The translations under genes and the position numbers were made by a program. Positions 36,851 to 49,590 of a stretch of 64,000 bases of DNA are shown here, in pieces. Each line of letters begins with the position of its first letter. Position 1 is the first letter of the stretch. The stretch is from Typha latifolia (taxonomy: Eukaryota > Streptophyta > Magnoliopsida > Poales > Typhaceae): contig CM034105.1 in the NCBI GenBank assembly GCA_019914945.1, forward strand, positions 11,036,001 to 11,100,000, read 5' to 3'. The notes beneath the pieces were generated by a model, which was not told the DNA's origin, did no database searches, and saw nothing but the letters and a program-made list of their open reading frames with translations.

Positions 36851-37380
36851 AAAACAGCACTTCTCTTTTGTTGTTTTAAAACTTGAATTTTTAGTGTTTC
36901 AAAATTTTAAAAATTTCTATTTTGGCTCTTAATTTCTGTTAAAATCTCAACCAATTCATTCTTTCCTAAAACTTCCTACCAAATTTCATTTTTCTTCTCA
37001 AAATCTCAATAAATCCCATCTTTCCTAAACCTCTACCAAACCCTCTACCAAACTGTATTTTTTTTCTCTCCCTCCAATATTTCCAATTTTTCGAAATTTC
37101 CCTCCCTAGCATGAAACCAATCATTCCTTCAAATCAGCTCCAAATCCAAACCCATTAGCCACCCAACCCAAACTCACTCACACCCATTAATCCAAACACT
37201 TCCAACCCCACCCAATCCCATTAAACCCATCTTGAACCCAAAACCCATTAATCCAAAACCCAAAACCCAAAACCTATTAGACTAAATCCTCAACCCATTA
37301 CTCATCATCATCCCAACCCGTTAGCCATCTTCATCCGCAACCTTCCCCAACCTTCTCATAGGCTCTGATATCACTTTGAT

Positions 37381-38210
37381 AAGCTCTGATACCAAATTGA
37401 TAGGATCTGGAACTAAAAGATCGGCTACAGAATAATTCCTTATGATCTGAATTTATTGCAGAAATCAGTCCGCGCAACCGTGGGAAATTATTCGTCAGCT
37501 ATTCTCCGGAATTACGAAACTAATTGGTTTGGATCCATAACTTCCTAATCTATAACTTTCATATTTATGCCCTTCACCGATTCGAACTGTAGCAGGGACG
37601 AAAACATGGAATAATGTGGATAATGGTGGTGGTGATGGGTGAAGTGGATGTTAGGGTTATAGATAGGTATGGAGATGAGGGTGAATTGTAGAAGTGATTA
37701 AGGAAAGTAGACGAAGGAAACGAAGTGGTCAAGATCCCAAAGAAGAGGGGTGACTCGATAGTCGAAGGAGATTAGATGCGAGGAGAAACCTTGTCAACGG
37801 TAGATGTGGAAGGATGGTGAAGAGAGAGGAGGGAGACGTCTAGAGAGAAGATAAGAGGCAAGAAATCAATAATCCAATTTATATTGAAGTTGGCTGTCAT
37901 CCACATATTTATAGAGGCTAGCCAACAAGTCCTAAAACAATATGAACCATAATAAACCAACTAAACTAGTATTCCTTATCTTCTCCGATTACCTCTCAGA
38001 TTAAGCTCTTATTTTGTCATAGATAGATTCCAAATCTGGAGAAGTAATGAATATAAAAGTTGTATATATGGAGGTTTGAGACCTTATCAAACTAGTTTGA
38101 TATTATTTGGATATGTGTAGAATATTCTACGAATATTTTCTTGAAATTGCGCAGAGTTGAATTTAGTTAATTAAATAAAATCCTAACCTACTAAGACTCT
38201 AACTAAACCA
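37381..38210 (-). mobile_element. Minus-strand LTR with adjacent primer-binding site
   Basis: GCTCTGATACCA at 37383-37394 is the complement of the plant tRNA-Met primer site, and TGATAGGATCTGG begins at 37398, so on the minus strand an LTR ends in TATCA just before the site. The LTR would extend rightward about 0.8 kb; its far end is not defined. The A/C-rich stretch at about 37,080-37,360, telomere-like in composition (AACCCAAAACCC), would be the leader of this element. Confidence 0.4.
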
Positions 38211-38412
38211 AATAACCAAATAAGATAATTAGCCTCAATCCATTGCTCCACGATGACACTGCCTCAACCCGTTTGCTCCACCCGGTGACAGCGACGCTGC
38301 ATCGACACCTTCCACTGACAACGCCGCTACCAAGGCTTCTTGACAGCGACGCCCTCCTTCTCCACCTCCAATGACTACATTCTTCACTAACGACGCCGTC
38401 TCTTTTGACGCC

Positions 38413-39340
38413 TGTGAAAAAATCCCTAGACACAAGTATGTATCTAAATACTAGGCAATGATATCACTCGTTCGCTTAAGTAAAAGTCCGTAGAAATATT
38501 AAGAACGAAAGCAGAGATGAACGCCAAAATTTTAACGTGAAAAAACCTAAACGGGAAAAAACCACGAATCCAAACTCGGATCAAAACCAATCACTATGAT
38601 AGTAGTAGTTACAAGACTGACTCACAAACAACCCGTCGATCCAAACGACTTTGTTCCTCTCAGTCTTGATCGCTAGAACCCACGATTCACTGCTTCTTGT
38701 GATTGAAGTCCAATCTCAATCTCAGTAGCCCTCGAGATTGATCTTTCGTCTAGATAACCCTTAAGACGAAAGATTAAGTTTTGTAGATGAGTGGAACCTT
38801 GATAGTTAAAGAACCGATGTAGCCTCAAGAAGTCTCCTTCAATAATGTTTCTTCAACCCCCCTCAAGATAGGGCATCACAATCCTTATATATGATCTCCA
38901 AGATAGAGCCAAATCTAAGTCTTATCCGTACTCACGAAAGTCCAATTTTATCAAACTTCGTTGATGCGTTCGAACGCGGCCCGGGTGCGTTTGAACGGCA
39001 TGACTTGAACTCAGGTGCATTCGAACAGGCCCGAGTGCGTTCGAACGCGACAACTTGAATTCTTCAGGTTGCGTTCGAATGCGTTTGTGAACGCAGCTCT
39101 CGGTCTGTGTGAACGCAGTACTCGCGTTCGAACGCGTTTGTGAATGCGGCTCTCTGTTTGTGTGACGCAGTACCCGCGTTCGAACGCGTTTGTGAACGCG
39201 GTGTGAACTCGACGGCTTTTCTCCAATAATCTTGCAATTCTTCAGATCAGAGATATTCTAGACTTGTGTAAAGATCATATACATGAAAAAATACACTTAG
39301 AATATTTTGTACACAATTGCCAACAAATAAAAACCTAACA
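38413..39340 (-). mobile_element. Copia-type LTR (minus strand), about 0.93 kb
   Basis: On the minus strand a purine tract AGGAGGAGAT (39350-39341) is directly followed by TGTTAGG (from 39340), the typical polypurine tract and LTR start. The other end is TGTGAAAAAATCC at about 38413. A second LTR of this family is at 55,674-56,639 (shared GTATGTATCTAAAT, AGGCAATGATATCA, CTCAGTAGCCCTCGAGATTG). Part of it (38,960-39,210) is studded with the palindrome GCGTTCGAACGC. Confidence 0.7.
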
Positions 39341-40560
39341 ATCTCCTCCTTTGGCAATTTGTGACAAAACACCTAGGTTACAAGATATTACATAGACTTC
39401 AAATTGAGCAATCAACAAGACTAGAATATTTTACACATCAATCCCTGCAAATAAACATATACCAATCCAAGATCAAGTGAAAATAACTTGAAATGAATAA
39501 GCAATCCAAACACAAGTTATCAATGGAGCATAAGTTCAAAAGTACTTAAACAGACAAAGTTCACAATTTCTTCAAGCAAAGTTATAAGCAAGATTAGAAA
39601 GACAGAAAGACCCTATCTAATAAACTCCCCCTATTGCCATGCTCCCCCTACACACCTAGACACCTAGACACTCTCCCCCTTTTTGCCACAAATGTCAAAG
39701 ACTAGGAACTCGGAGGAAACTGACGCTGAAAAATCGTCAACACAGAATCAAAGGACAGTCCCCTGACGAGCTTGCTCAGCTCGTAAATCATTCACTACCG
39801 AATGGAGACCATGCACTTGAGTACTAAGATGATCGAAACGGTCAGAGTACTGTGGTAACTCCCCCTCAGAGTGAGATGTGTCACCGTCAGAGCTATCATC
39901 AGAACTGTCGAGGTGCGAGGAGCGACCAGCGGCGGAAGAGGACGGCTTGAGAGGAGACGACTAGTCATGAGCTTGACTCTGCTTAAGAGTAATCCGATCC
40001 AACAGTTTGTGCGAAGTAAGAGAAGGTTCCGAAGCATCCACACGCACCCCACTCTGAGTGCACAAATTTGTAATAAAGATGCCAAGCGGTAACCCCTCAC
40101 GAGGTGCTTCTTTTCTGTGCACTGTGAGTATTGAATATAGATCACCCCAGCCAAATCAACTGAGACGCCAGATAACATTGCATGAAGAAGAAATGCACGA
40201 TCCAGACTAATGCTTGAATGTCGAGTCTTGGGGGTGACATTGTACGGACAAAATAGGTGAAGCATACGAGCCACTAGTGTCAGCTTCGCATGCGGCATCA
40301 TGTTCCCCTTCCAACGTTCCCCTTTGATCAGTACAGTGCCAGCATAGTCATCGACATCGGGAAGTTAAGAAGACGTGGGTTACTGGAACTTACCATTAGG
40401 AAGACGAAGTTCAGCGTGAATGACATCTTAGTCCAAGTACACAGACACCCCACGAACAGTAGAACGAATACAGCGTTCTAAAACCGTGGCATTACTAAAA
40501 AATTCACGAACAACTTCCACATAAGTAGTTCCGCTCATCCGACACCTTATATGATTTAGT
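39341..40560 (-). pseudogene. Extra ORF between pol and 3' LTR of a copia-type element (PF20167-like domain), broken
   Basis: On the minus strand, fragments in two frames read YVEVVREFFSNATVLERCIRS (about 40,560-40,430) and then MMPHAKLTLVARMLHLF with TPKTRHSSISLDRAFLLHAM (40,301 downward). This is the style of the 'putative plant transposon protein' domain (PF20167, Transposase_32) seen as an additional ORF in plant retroelements. It lies just upstream of the polypurine tract and LTR in the same orientation, so it belongs to that element. Frameshifts and stops break it. The pol genes upstream are missing, replaced at about 40.6-40.9 kb by unrelated DNA and the gypsy relic. Confidence 0.6.
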
Positions 40561-40921
40561 CCTGATATTAAGAGCTGAACTATATCGAATAGAATATTAG
40601 TATTATGGTAATTTTTAGAAAGAAATTTAAAGGGCTTGACATTTATTAAATGTGACTTTTGTTTAAAAACCATTAAATCTTGACATTAGTCTTTGAATCT
40701 CCTGAATAGGAAATCTAAATTTAATTAAGTATTCATTTTTAAAATTTTCTTGACTGCATAGCATATCATCTCATATTATTTAGATTAAGACATTTGTATT
40801 TGGATTGAATTTAGGAGACGTCTGCATTCCATTAGGTTAGAACACTATTTAATTTTTTTTAAATTAGCAAGCATAAAATAAAAATAAAATAATACCTAAC
40901 TCATTCATTGCATATTAGTAT

Positions 40922-42199
40922 ATGCCAACACGTAGAGGTAAGTCTTATCTTCTCAGTGATTCTAGTGAGTCCAGCAGTAGCAGTATGGATCCCGAACTTA
41001 TTAAGAAGCTTGACAATATTATGGGTCAACTAGGTACCTTAGCTCAACGAGTCGAGATACTTCAGAATATTTTGCTTGGGTATCAATAAGTGACCGATGA
41101 ACGACTACATAGGGTAGAAAGACCTTGTGAGCACACCGCTCCTCAAAATAATTACCGCCTTGACCTTGAACGTGGTGAATCTCCCACTCCTTTACCTCAT
41201 CAACACTTTCAAGGGAATGAGCGAGATCCTGATGAATGGTATCTTCGAAGCATTAAAGTTGATGGTCCGATGTTTGATGGTCATTTAGATCCGTAGTACT
41301 TCTTGGACTAGATCAAAGACATGGACCATTACTTTAAATGGTATGATATGTCGGAAATTCGAAAGGTCAGGTTTGCTACCATGAAATTGACTAGGCAAGC
41401 AAATCAATACTGGACCAACGTTGAGACTCTTCGTGAGATTATGGGTGAGCTTCCAATTGAAATTTGGATTGACATGAAAAATAAGCTAAAACGTAAATAT
41501 CTCCCACCTTCTTATTGCCCTAAACTTCTAGACAGATGGAACCATCTTACCCAAGGGAGTAAGTCAGCTAAGGATTACGTTGCAGCTTTTGATGAATTGC
41601 TTGTTCGGTGTAGTGTGATCGAATCAGAAACCCTTATGCAAATCTTGTCCAGATTTAGGACTGGCCTACGCGAAGAGTTGAGAAGTGAACTTTTTGCGTG
41701 TAACATTGATACTTTGGAAAAAGCCTACAACTTAGTTCAAGACTTAGAGAAGTCTAGACCTAACCACATCTCAAGAAATTATGAAACAAGACATCAAATT
41801 CATAAATCCTCCACAGGTCCTCATCAAGCCAAATCTACCAATCAATTTTTTAACCAATCTATCCCTAGCCCTTCACAATCTAAGGTAGAATACAAGGATA
41901 AGAGCGTCGAGAAAAACTTTTCTAAGATTAATCCTCAAGTCAAATGCTGTAAGTGTCAAGGCTATGGACATGTTGCTGCAAATTGTGCGAGCCCGTATAA
42001 AATAAATTTAATTGATGAACCCTTCGAAGAAGACTCTAAACAAGACTTTGATGGATATGTTCACCATGTAGATGGTGAAGAAGGAGATTTTGAAGACAAA
42101 GAGGAAGAAACTACCCTAGGATGCTTGAGGCACATAGACTCCACAAGGTTACATGTTGTTAGATGTGCCCTCTCTCAACCTAAAGTCAGTGATGATTAG
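40922..42199 (+). pseudogene. Ty3/gypsy gag with CCHC zinc knuckle, interrupted by stops
   Basis: One frame from ATG 40922 to TAG at 42197-42199 is interrupted by three stops (around 41,087, 41,297 and 41,309). The N-terminal 55 codons (MPTRRGKSYLLS) are acidic and Ser-rich. The capsid-like part includes PDEWYLRSIKVDGPMFDG and DHYFKWYDM (Retrotrans_gag type), and the C-terminal part has a zinc knuckle C-x2-C-x4-H-x4-C (CCKCQGYGHVAANC, near 41,945-41,987) followed by an acidic tail. Gypsy gag proteins coat the RNA in virus-like particles. No LTR of this element was found. Confidence 0.85.
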
Positions 42200-43565
42200 A
42201 GGCGTAGCTCTATTTTCCACACGTTCACAAAAATTGGCAAAAATTATAAAGTAATTGTGGATAGTGGGAGTTGTATAAATGCTGTGTCCTCTATCATTAT
42301 TTCAAACTAAATCTGAGAGCAGTTTCGCATCCTAATCCTTACAAGGTTTCGTGGATCAATTCAACCACGCTTGAGATAAAAGAGCGTTGTTTGGTTCCAA
42401 TTGAATTCACGACTTATAAGGATAGAATATGGTGCGATATATTGGCCATGGATGTGGGTCAAATTATCCTTGGAAGGCCTTGGCTATTTGATAATGATGT
42501 GCATATTTATGGTCGTTCAAATATTTGCATGTTTGAACACGAGGGTAAGAAGATCAAAATTCTTCCATCGCAGCCTAGAAGTGGTAAGATGGAAAAGAAG
42601 TCTGATCCTATCCACTCGGACAATAAAGTTAGCTTGATTAGTGCGAGAAGCATTCAGTGCGAGATGAGTAAAGGAACTCCTATTTTGATTCTTGTTGTTC
42701 GAGAAATTCTGAACGAGCTTAATAAATCGATTCCTTTTGAAACCATTATTGTGATTAGGAATTCTCGGATGTCTTTCTAGAGGATCTCCCGGATGAATTG
42801 CCACCAATGAGAGATATTCAACATGCTATCGATTTCGTCCCGGGTGCATCTCTTCCTAACTTGCCTTATTATAAACTTAACCCAACTGAGCATGCTGGAC
42901 TCAAATGGCAAGTTGATGAATTATTGAGAAAAGATTTTTTGAAGGAAAGCCTAAGTCCTTGCGCAGTTCTCGCATTGTTAACGCCAAAGAAAGATGGAAC
43001 CTGGCGCATGTGCGTCGACAGCCATGCCATTAATCGAGTAACGGTAGAATACCATTTTTCCATTCCTCGTTTGGATGACATGCTGGACATGATGACAGGG
43101 GTCACGATCTTTTTAAAGATAGATTTAAAAAGTGGCTATCACCAAATTCGTATACGCCCTAGCGATGAATAGAAGACTGTGTTTAAAACAAAAAAATGAG
43201 TTATATGAATGGACGGTTATGCCTTTTGGCTTGACTAATGCTCCGAGTACTTTCATGAGAGTGATGACTCAAATATTATGACTTTTTATGGGATAATTTT
43301 TAGTTGTATACTTTGATGACATCCTTATCTATAGTCAATCTCGGGAGCAACATATAGATCATCTTCGTCAAGTCTGCGCTGTCTTGAGGAGAAAGCAACT
43401 ATATGCAAACTCTAAGAAATGTACCTTTATGACAAACAAAGTTATTTTCTTAGGTTTTATTGTTTCATCTGAAGGAGTGTCTGCTGACCCTGATAAGGTC
43501 AAAGCTATTAATGAATGGCCTGAACCCCGTACCATAAGAGACGTGAGAAGTTTTAATGGGTTTCA
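42200..43565 (+). pseudogene. Ty3/gypsy pol remnant: protease and reverse transcriptase, truncated
   Basis: Directly after gag, fragments in shifted frames show a protease active-site motif (IVDSGSCINAVS, near 42,250), then the reverse transcriptase: [20 protein letters not shown] (near 42,980), [14 protein letters not shown] (near 43,120) and the catalytic YFDD box (near 43,310). Several frameshifts and stops occur. Homology stops abruptly at RSFNGF (about 43,563), so RNase H and integrase are missing and a poly(T)-containing unrelated sequence follows. Confidence 0.85.
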
Positions 43566-44079
43566 TTACCATAATGTAGAGCAATTCTTTTTGTTTCCTT
43601 TTTTTTTTGAGAAAAAAGAATATTTTGTATCTCCTCATAATTATGGTGCTACTATATATTTATCCAAATACATTATGCATCTTCTCCTTTATTGCCTTTC
43701 TTGTAAATTTTATTCTCATCATTGATTGTATGGCTGATAATTTTGTTGAACAAAATATTCCTTTATTTTTTATTTTTTAAAAAATAAATGATTTGACACC
43801 TTCTCATGACCAATATGTTGATGATATTATTCTTCTTTTAGCATACCTCAAGTTGAATCAATGCAAAATCTTAAGTATAAAGATGTTAGAATGTATTTAT
43901 ACTTTAGCTGGTGTTTGGTTTGAGTTCATAGCTAAATTTAACGATAAGAGAAAAGAAAGACAAATATCTAAATTTAAAAATTATCTCAAATTATAATTTT
44001 ATCCCTGAAATAACTTACATTTATATTTTAAAATTTTAATATTAATACTTTGGTACTATTTCCATAACATAAATAATTT

Positions 44080-44640
44080 TTCTAAAATTTTCTTTTCATG
44101 GAAGATTCGAAATACTTATATGTTTAAAGATGATAAGTCGCATATCTACCGAAATTGGAGAAATATGTTAACCATGACTGTTGAGTATTTTCAAGATCCT
44201 ATTAAATCAAAACATATCGAAGATAATAGTATCACCAATATTAAACGAAATCCCCCTAGCTCTTGAATAATTAAGATAAATATTAATGGCACGTTGACAC
44301 TAAAAGGAGGTATTCTAATGCATGCATTTTATTGGCAAAAGGAAGTACGTGCACTAATTTCGATGCCACTTATTCTGAAGCTTGGGCTTTGCGGGAAGCT
44401 ATGTTAAAGGCTGAGGAGTATGGATTCCTAAGAGCACTATTGGAAACTGACTCTCAGACTCTCAGTCCCTTATTCAGCTTCTCAACGAACAATCCAGCTC
44501 ATGGAGATTGAAAGGAATTCTAGATGATTACCGATATTTGGTTTCGACTTTCATTAATCTGAATATAAAATATATTTATAGGGAGGCAAACAATGCTGCT
44601 CATTAGTTGGCAAACTAGAGTTAATGTAAAATTTTTTAAT
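44080..44640 (+). pseudogene. LINE-type RNase H domain remnant (RVT_3)
   Basis: Frames on the plus strand read IKININGTLTLKGG (near 44,275), then YSEAWALREAMLKAEEYGF (near 44,370-44,430), LETDSQTL, RLKGILDDYRYL and YREANNAAH (near 44,590). These are the ordered motifs of the plant non-LTR retrotransposon RNase H domain, with the acidic E and D positions visible. Frameshifts and stops make it a pseudogene and the upstream reverse transcriptase is absent. Confidence 0.7.
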
Positions 44641-44829
44641 TTTTGGTGGGATGGCTTAGGAATGCTTGAGTTCTAATACATTTTGGCTAGAGATGTGCTT
44701 GGGATGTGTCAGTCCCGAGACTGCTAGGATGTGTTTTGAGGATCTGGCTTTCTTTTAATAAATTTTTTAATTTAAAAACAATAAATATTTTTGACTTTTT
44801 TATGTCAGATTAAAATAATGGTGACACCC

Positions 44830-45110
44830 AATATTATAAATCATTTCTCATATATCTCCAATTTCCTTTCAAATAAATATATCTTCTTCCAAAGAAAAAT
44901 TAGAACTTACTAAGTCTACAATAATTTATAAGGTGGTTATGGGCTTGGCTTATAAGCTTCTAAGCCCATAAGCAATTATAAGTTCACAATAACTTATTTT
45001 TTTTTAATTAAGTTTGTAATATTAATGACTTCTTAATATATAAAATAGTGTACTATTACGAGCATAAGCCCAAAAATTGAAATAAAAATAACCGTACTTT
45101 ATAGTAGAAT
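44830..45110. repeat. Dispersed AT-rich repeat, copy 2 (partner at 1.37-1.76 kb)
   Basis: It shares ordered blocks with 1,370-1,760. An extra TATAAGCTTCTAAGCCCATAAG palindromic portion lies near 44,950. The DNA from 45,111 to 46,078 that follows is AT-rich without recognisable content. Confidence 0.45.
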
Positions 45111-46074
45111 TGCGAGCTTGTAAACGAGCAATGGACTTACAGGCCAATAATGGACTTATGTCCTCCCAATCTTAGTAGAGAAAAAATAGTAAGCAATACT
45201 TATAAGCTTACAAGCATGTAATAAAAGAATTTTTATTACAAAAATATAAAATTTTTGATATATTTATAATTTTAACTAATTGTTTTTATGAATAATGATA
45301 TTTTTGTTCTAATATCATTACAGTCAAAGGATATTTTGATCCATTAATGTTACATATCACATATTTTCCTTCAAAACTATCGTTTCCATCTTTTTATATC
45401 ACATCAAATATTATAATTAATTACACTCAGCCTACTTTATAACTAAACACTATATTTTCTTAGTATAATTTAAACAACCTAAATTGTGGCTGAGAAATAA
45501 GATCAATTAGCCACGTTCAGGTTTAGATTCAAACCATACTTGGTTAATAATTACCTATCTTGGTCTTCTCTTAAAGGTGGTTGTTAATTTTTTTACTGAT
45601 TGTTTAAAAGTAATTGACAAGTGTAGGACAAACTCGTCGATTGGATGTCAAAGTCTATCTATCTATCTATTGCGGGTTAATTCACTTTTATAAATTATAT
45701 TTTGTCTTCAATTCCTCAATATTATTTATCAATATTTTGGATTCCTAAAGTGATCTTAAAATAAAAAGATTTCTATATAATTGCCATAAAAAGCCTTTAA
45801 AACTTCCAAAGTGTCACTACATTCCATAAAATATCAAAATCACCACTAAAGTCTTTTGATTCTTTTAGATTTGTTATTATGATTAATTTTTAGCAAAATA
45901 TCCATAACATATAATTTTTAAAGTTTGTAAACACATGTAAATCATTAAAATGCCTTCATTTTTTTAAGTTTAGAATGAAAAATTTAAGAATTATAATATT
46001 TTAAAGAATGCAGTGACATAATATTTTAGAAAAAAAAAATAGTGGCAATAATGTTAAAATCCCTAAAAGAAACT

Positions 46075-46078
<4 letters not shown>

Positions 46079-46161
<83 letters not shown>

Positions 46162-46245
46162 TCTCTTTAAATCCCTCTCTCTCTCAGTCTCTCTCACTCT
46201 CCTCTCTCCTATCTCTCTTTCTCTCCCCCTCTTGCCGATGCCAGC
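46079..46245. repeat. Long (CT)n microsatellite and degenerate CT tract
   Basis: About 75 bp of pure CT repeat is followed by interrupted CTCTCT blocks to about 46,230. It abuts the left side of the LTR-like element copy 1 and resembles the internal CT run of copy 2 (49,325-49,375). Confidence 0.95.
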
Positions 46246-46259
46246 CTACTACTGTAGTC

Positions 46260-46408
46260 GCCACTAAGGTGAGCCCTTTTATTTAAAAGTAATGCAATGA
46301 TAATTAATTGTAATTACAATTATATTGGTATCTATAGCTTCTTTCTTACTATTAGATTAGTATATCTAGTTATATTAAGCAAATTCATATATATATTTCT
46401 ATTCATGT

Positions 46409-46450
<42 letters not shown>

Positions 46451-48655
46451 TATAGCACTTATTGTTATAAAAATAAAATACTAAGCTTCGATAATTATTT
46501 TTTATGATCGGATAATAATTCTTTTACGTGTAATTAGCGATTAATAAAGTAAAGAGTAAGAGCCACAAAAATTAACTGTAAATGGATTTTATCTATACTT
46601 GTATTTTATTTATAATTATATATATTTAGCCTTTTATTATTTTTTATAACTATATAATTAGTTTACTTTTATAAAATGAGCACCTATTTATTCTTATTTA
46701 ATAACTAGTATTTATTATTAATAACATATTTATAGTATAAGAATGTTAACTGTAATATAGATCTATTTATTTAAACAAAAATAAAAGAAATAAGTCTAAA
46801 CTTAATAAACAATCATAATTTATATGAACAAATTCTAATTGGATAAATAATTAATTTTATGTTGTCTAAATATTTTCAGATTTCGAACCAGATTTCGAAC
46901 CCTTATCTGAGATTCTGTGGACCCTGCTAGTGATGAGTTGATATTTGATTAACGGATGAGAGGAATATGTGATTTGCATTTTCTGATCAAATTATGAGTA
47001 GATTATCTCCTAGAGAGTTTTTCCATATTAAAATATATTAATACTATGTTTACGCATTCTATTTTAGCTTCCAGCATGATTATATGATCTCATATAGAGA
47101 TGATTACAATCGAACATATTTTATCATTCATTTAATTAGACTAATTTTAGATATGAATATGTTATTAATATCTAGAGATGATTAGCTAGTATGACTTTAT
47201 ATCGAGATAATCTCTAGTATGTGATAGACAAGCATGAGTATCCATGTGATATAGTGATAAATATATGATTGAAGATTACATCGCATTATATTTTTTGTGA
47301 TTTCCTTACCACTTAAATTCTTGATATGCATAACTTGTTATAATACTAGATAAATATATATAATCTGTTGTTTAAAAGGAAAGCATGAGTACTCATAGAT
47401 ATGATAGTTGGTAGAAAGTATGAGGATACATGAGTGGGCGTGAGGGTTAGGGCATGCTTAGAGTTGATTGATCGCTTGACATAGTCAAGATCTTATGGAT
47501 TTATGTCTGAAATCAATAGTCTATGTGCGTAGTAGATATTCGAACACATGTTGTTCACCAAAGCATATGTGGCGAGTTATCCTCATGTGATTTATATTAG
47601 CTAATTAGGTTCCTAGGTTTGAATGATGCTGATACCCTTAACGGTTGTCAATGTATGATTATATGATTAAGAAAATAGTTGGCAGGGTATACTCTAAGCA
47701 TTCAGGCTAGATTATGAGACAGGGTATCGAATGTTGACTGTACATAGTAATATAGTATGATGATATTATACTAAGATGACATTGATGATTGAGTATTGAG
47801 AAATACATATATTTTTATTATCATTTGATATATATAATTATCGAATGATCATCATGTATCATTGTGGTTGCATTTAATATCATAGCATGGTCATAATTAA
47901 TATGCATCATCTGAGTTATATTTGAGAGTGTTATGATGATAGTATGATTGAAGAGTTATGTATACATTGACGAGAATTATATACTTGATTAGTCATGATA
48001 TGATATCTACCATATATTTATATAGTATTAATGATACATATACTTATTCATGACATGATGCTCATTTTTTATACCATTTAGTACATGATTTATTTTCTGT
48101 TTGACATCACTGATTTGAGATAATATTTATTAACTGATTCTTTAGTTCATAATTTTTTATTTTTCTTTTCTAATGCCCTCAGATATATAGTACATTATAG
48201 TAATTTGAGATATTTTAACGAGATATTTTAGAGCAAAGATGAGATAAGCTGTAGACGTGAGATAGTATAGAAGTTAGTATAGAAGTTAGTATATATAGAA
48301 AATGAGTTGTACCATTATCTGATATATTTATATTCCATTGTATTAGACAATGATTTGTATAATACATGTTAAATTATATTTGACTTGTGTATTAGTTGTA
48401 TTTTGATAATTTGTCGTAGTCTGTGTAGGTCCTGTTAAATTATGTCTAGTGATTTAACATGATTATTATGGATTCAAATGTTGATATATTAATAGGTTCA
48501 TTTGAATAACAGTATGATTTATTTTTAAGATAAATTATGTGAGTATATGCATATATCTTTGTGCATGATGAGCCTCGCCTATCATGTCGCGTGCATCGAG
48601 TGTGCCGTAGTGGCTGTGTGGACGTGCACGTGCTTATGCCGAGCTAGGGCGTTAT
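46260..48655. mobile_element. Long non-coding LTR-like element, older copy 1
   Basis: Collinear with 49,700-52,177: shared blocks include TCAGATTTCGAACC against ACTCTGAACCCC, CTAGCATGATTATAT, TATTTTATCAT, CTTCCTTACCACCTAAATTC, GAGGGTTAGG against TAGGGTTAGG, and a GC-rich tail ending GGGCGTTATA at 48,655. The 5' part is missing or replaced by the CT microsatellite. Many CpG positions of copy 2 appear here as TG or CA, so this copy is older. No ORF; (AT)n at about 46,413-46,444. Confidence 0.65.
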
Positions 48656-49171
48656 AAATTTTATCGAAAGGGAAGAACAAAGATTTTAAGTTTTCATTCT
48701 TGGCAACTTGTCTGTAGTAAAGGAAAATCAAGGTGGACTTCCCATCTTTTTCTCTCTATCTAAATATATTTTAGAGAATTTTATAAATCACATATTACAT
48801 TTTATCTATTTTGTGATTCATACCTCATTTTTGAGAATTTTGTAACTCGACCTCTTTTTTTTCTTTTCTTTTAATTTAATCCATCGACATTTTTTTTAAC
48901 TAATTAATATTAACTAAAATACTAAAATACCGTCACTCTCTACCCTCTATCATCTTTCTTCATCTCCCCTCAACCACTTCTTCCCATCATCGCCACCGCC
49001 ACAACCTTCTCTCGTCCTCTTCCTCCTCCTTCTCCTCCTCTTCTACCAAAGGATGTGAGAAAATCAAAGGATGAAGGAGAGACATGGGCAATCTAGGTAT
49101 TTAGCAATATACTAATAGAATATTTTTTTGCTAGTACTTGTAACAACCCAACCTTAAAAAAAAAACTAATT

Positions 49172-49219
49172 GCATGGCACGACATGGCCGGCCACAGTGT
49201 GGCCGGTCTCGTGCCATGC
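49172..49219. repeat. Near-perfect GC-rich hairpin at the 5' end of the LTR-like element
   Basis: Outer arms GCATGGCACGA and TCGTGCCATGC pair over 11 bp. Inner arms CCGGCCACA and TGTGGCCGG pair over 9 bp around a central G, with a small mismatch between the two stems. The words recur in the GC-rich repeats at 58.9 and 62.2-62.8 kb. Confidence 0.85.
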
Positions 49220-49323
49220 AGTGCAGGAGGGGAGCGTACCATGCGCCCCAGGCGCCGGCCCGGCTAGCTGGCGCGGTGGGCCCTGCCGCCGCCACGGCCT
49301 CCCTTCCCACCGCCTCTTTCTCC

Positions 49324-49376
<53 letters not shown>

Positions 49377-49492
49377 CCTCCTTAGCTTAGGTTCGCCGGA
49401 ACTGAGCCGCCAGCGAGAGGCCTGCCGTTGGCTGGCCAGCAGCGGCCGGCGCTCTCCCCACCAGCCCGGGTCTGCGCCCTCCTTCCTTCTCC

Positions 49493-49590
49493 TTCTCTTC
49501 TTCTTCTTCTTCTTCTTCTTCTTCTTCTTCTTCTTCTTCTTCTTCTTCTTCTTCTTCTTCTTCTTCTTCTTCTTCTTCTTCTTTCTTCTT
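49493..49590. repeat. (CTT)n microsatellite
   Basis: About thirty uninterrupted CTT/TTC units, then imperfect TTCTTT repeats to about 49,630. It gives long poly-Leu, poly-Phe or poly-Glu frames that are not genes. Confidence 0.95.

Noticed and set aside
37080..37360. Interstitial telomeric repeat (AACCC-type words)
   Set aside because: The sequence is AACCCAAAACCC-like but irregular, not TTTAGGG arrays, and sits where a retrotransposon leader is expected.
41090..43565. Endogenous pararetrovirus
   Set aside because: Gag with a single CCHC knuckle, a gypsy-order protease and RT, and no movement-protein-like sequence fit a Ty3/gypsy retrotransposon better.
46079..46190. CRISPR-like or structured direct-repeat array
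   Set aside because: It is a plain CT microsatellite; there is no repeat-spacer structure anywhere in the window and the DNA is eukaryotic.
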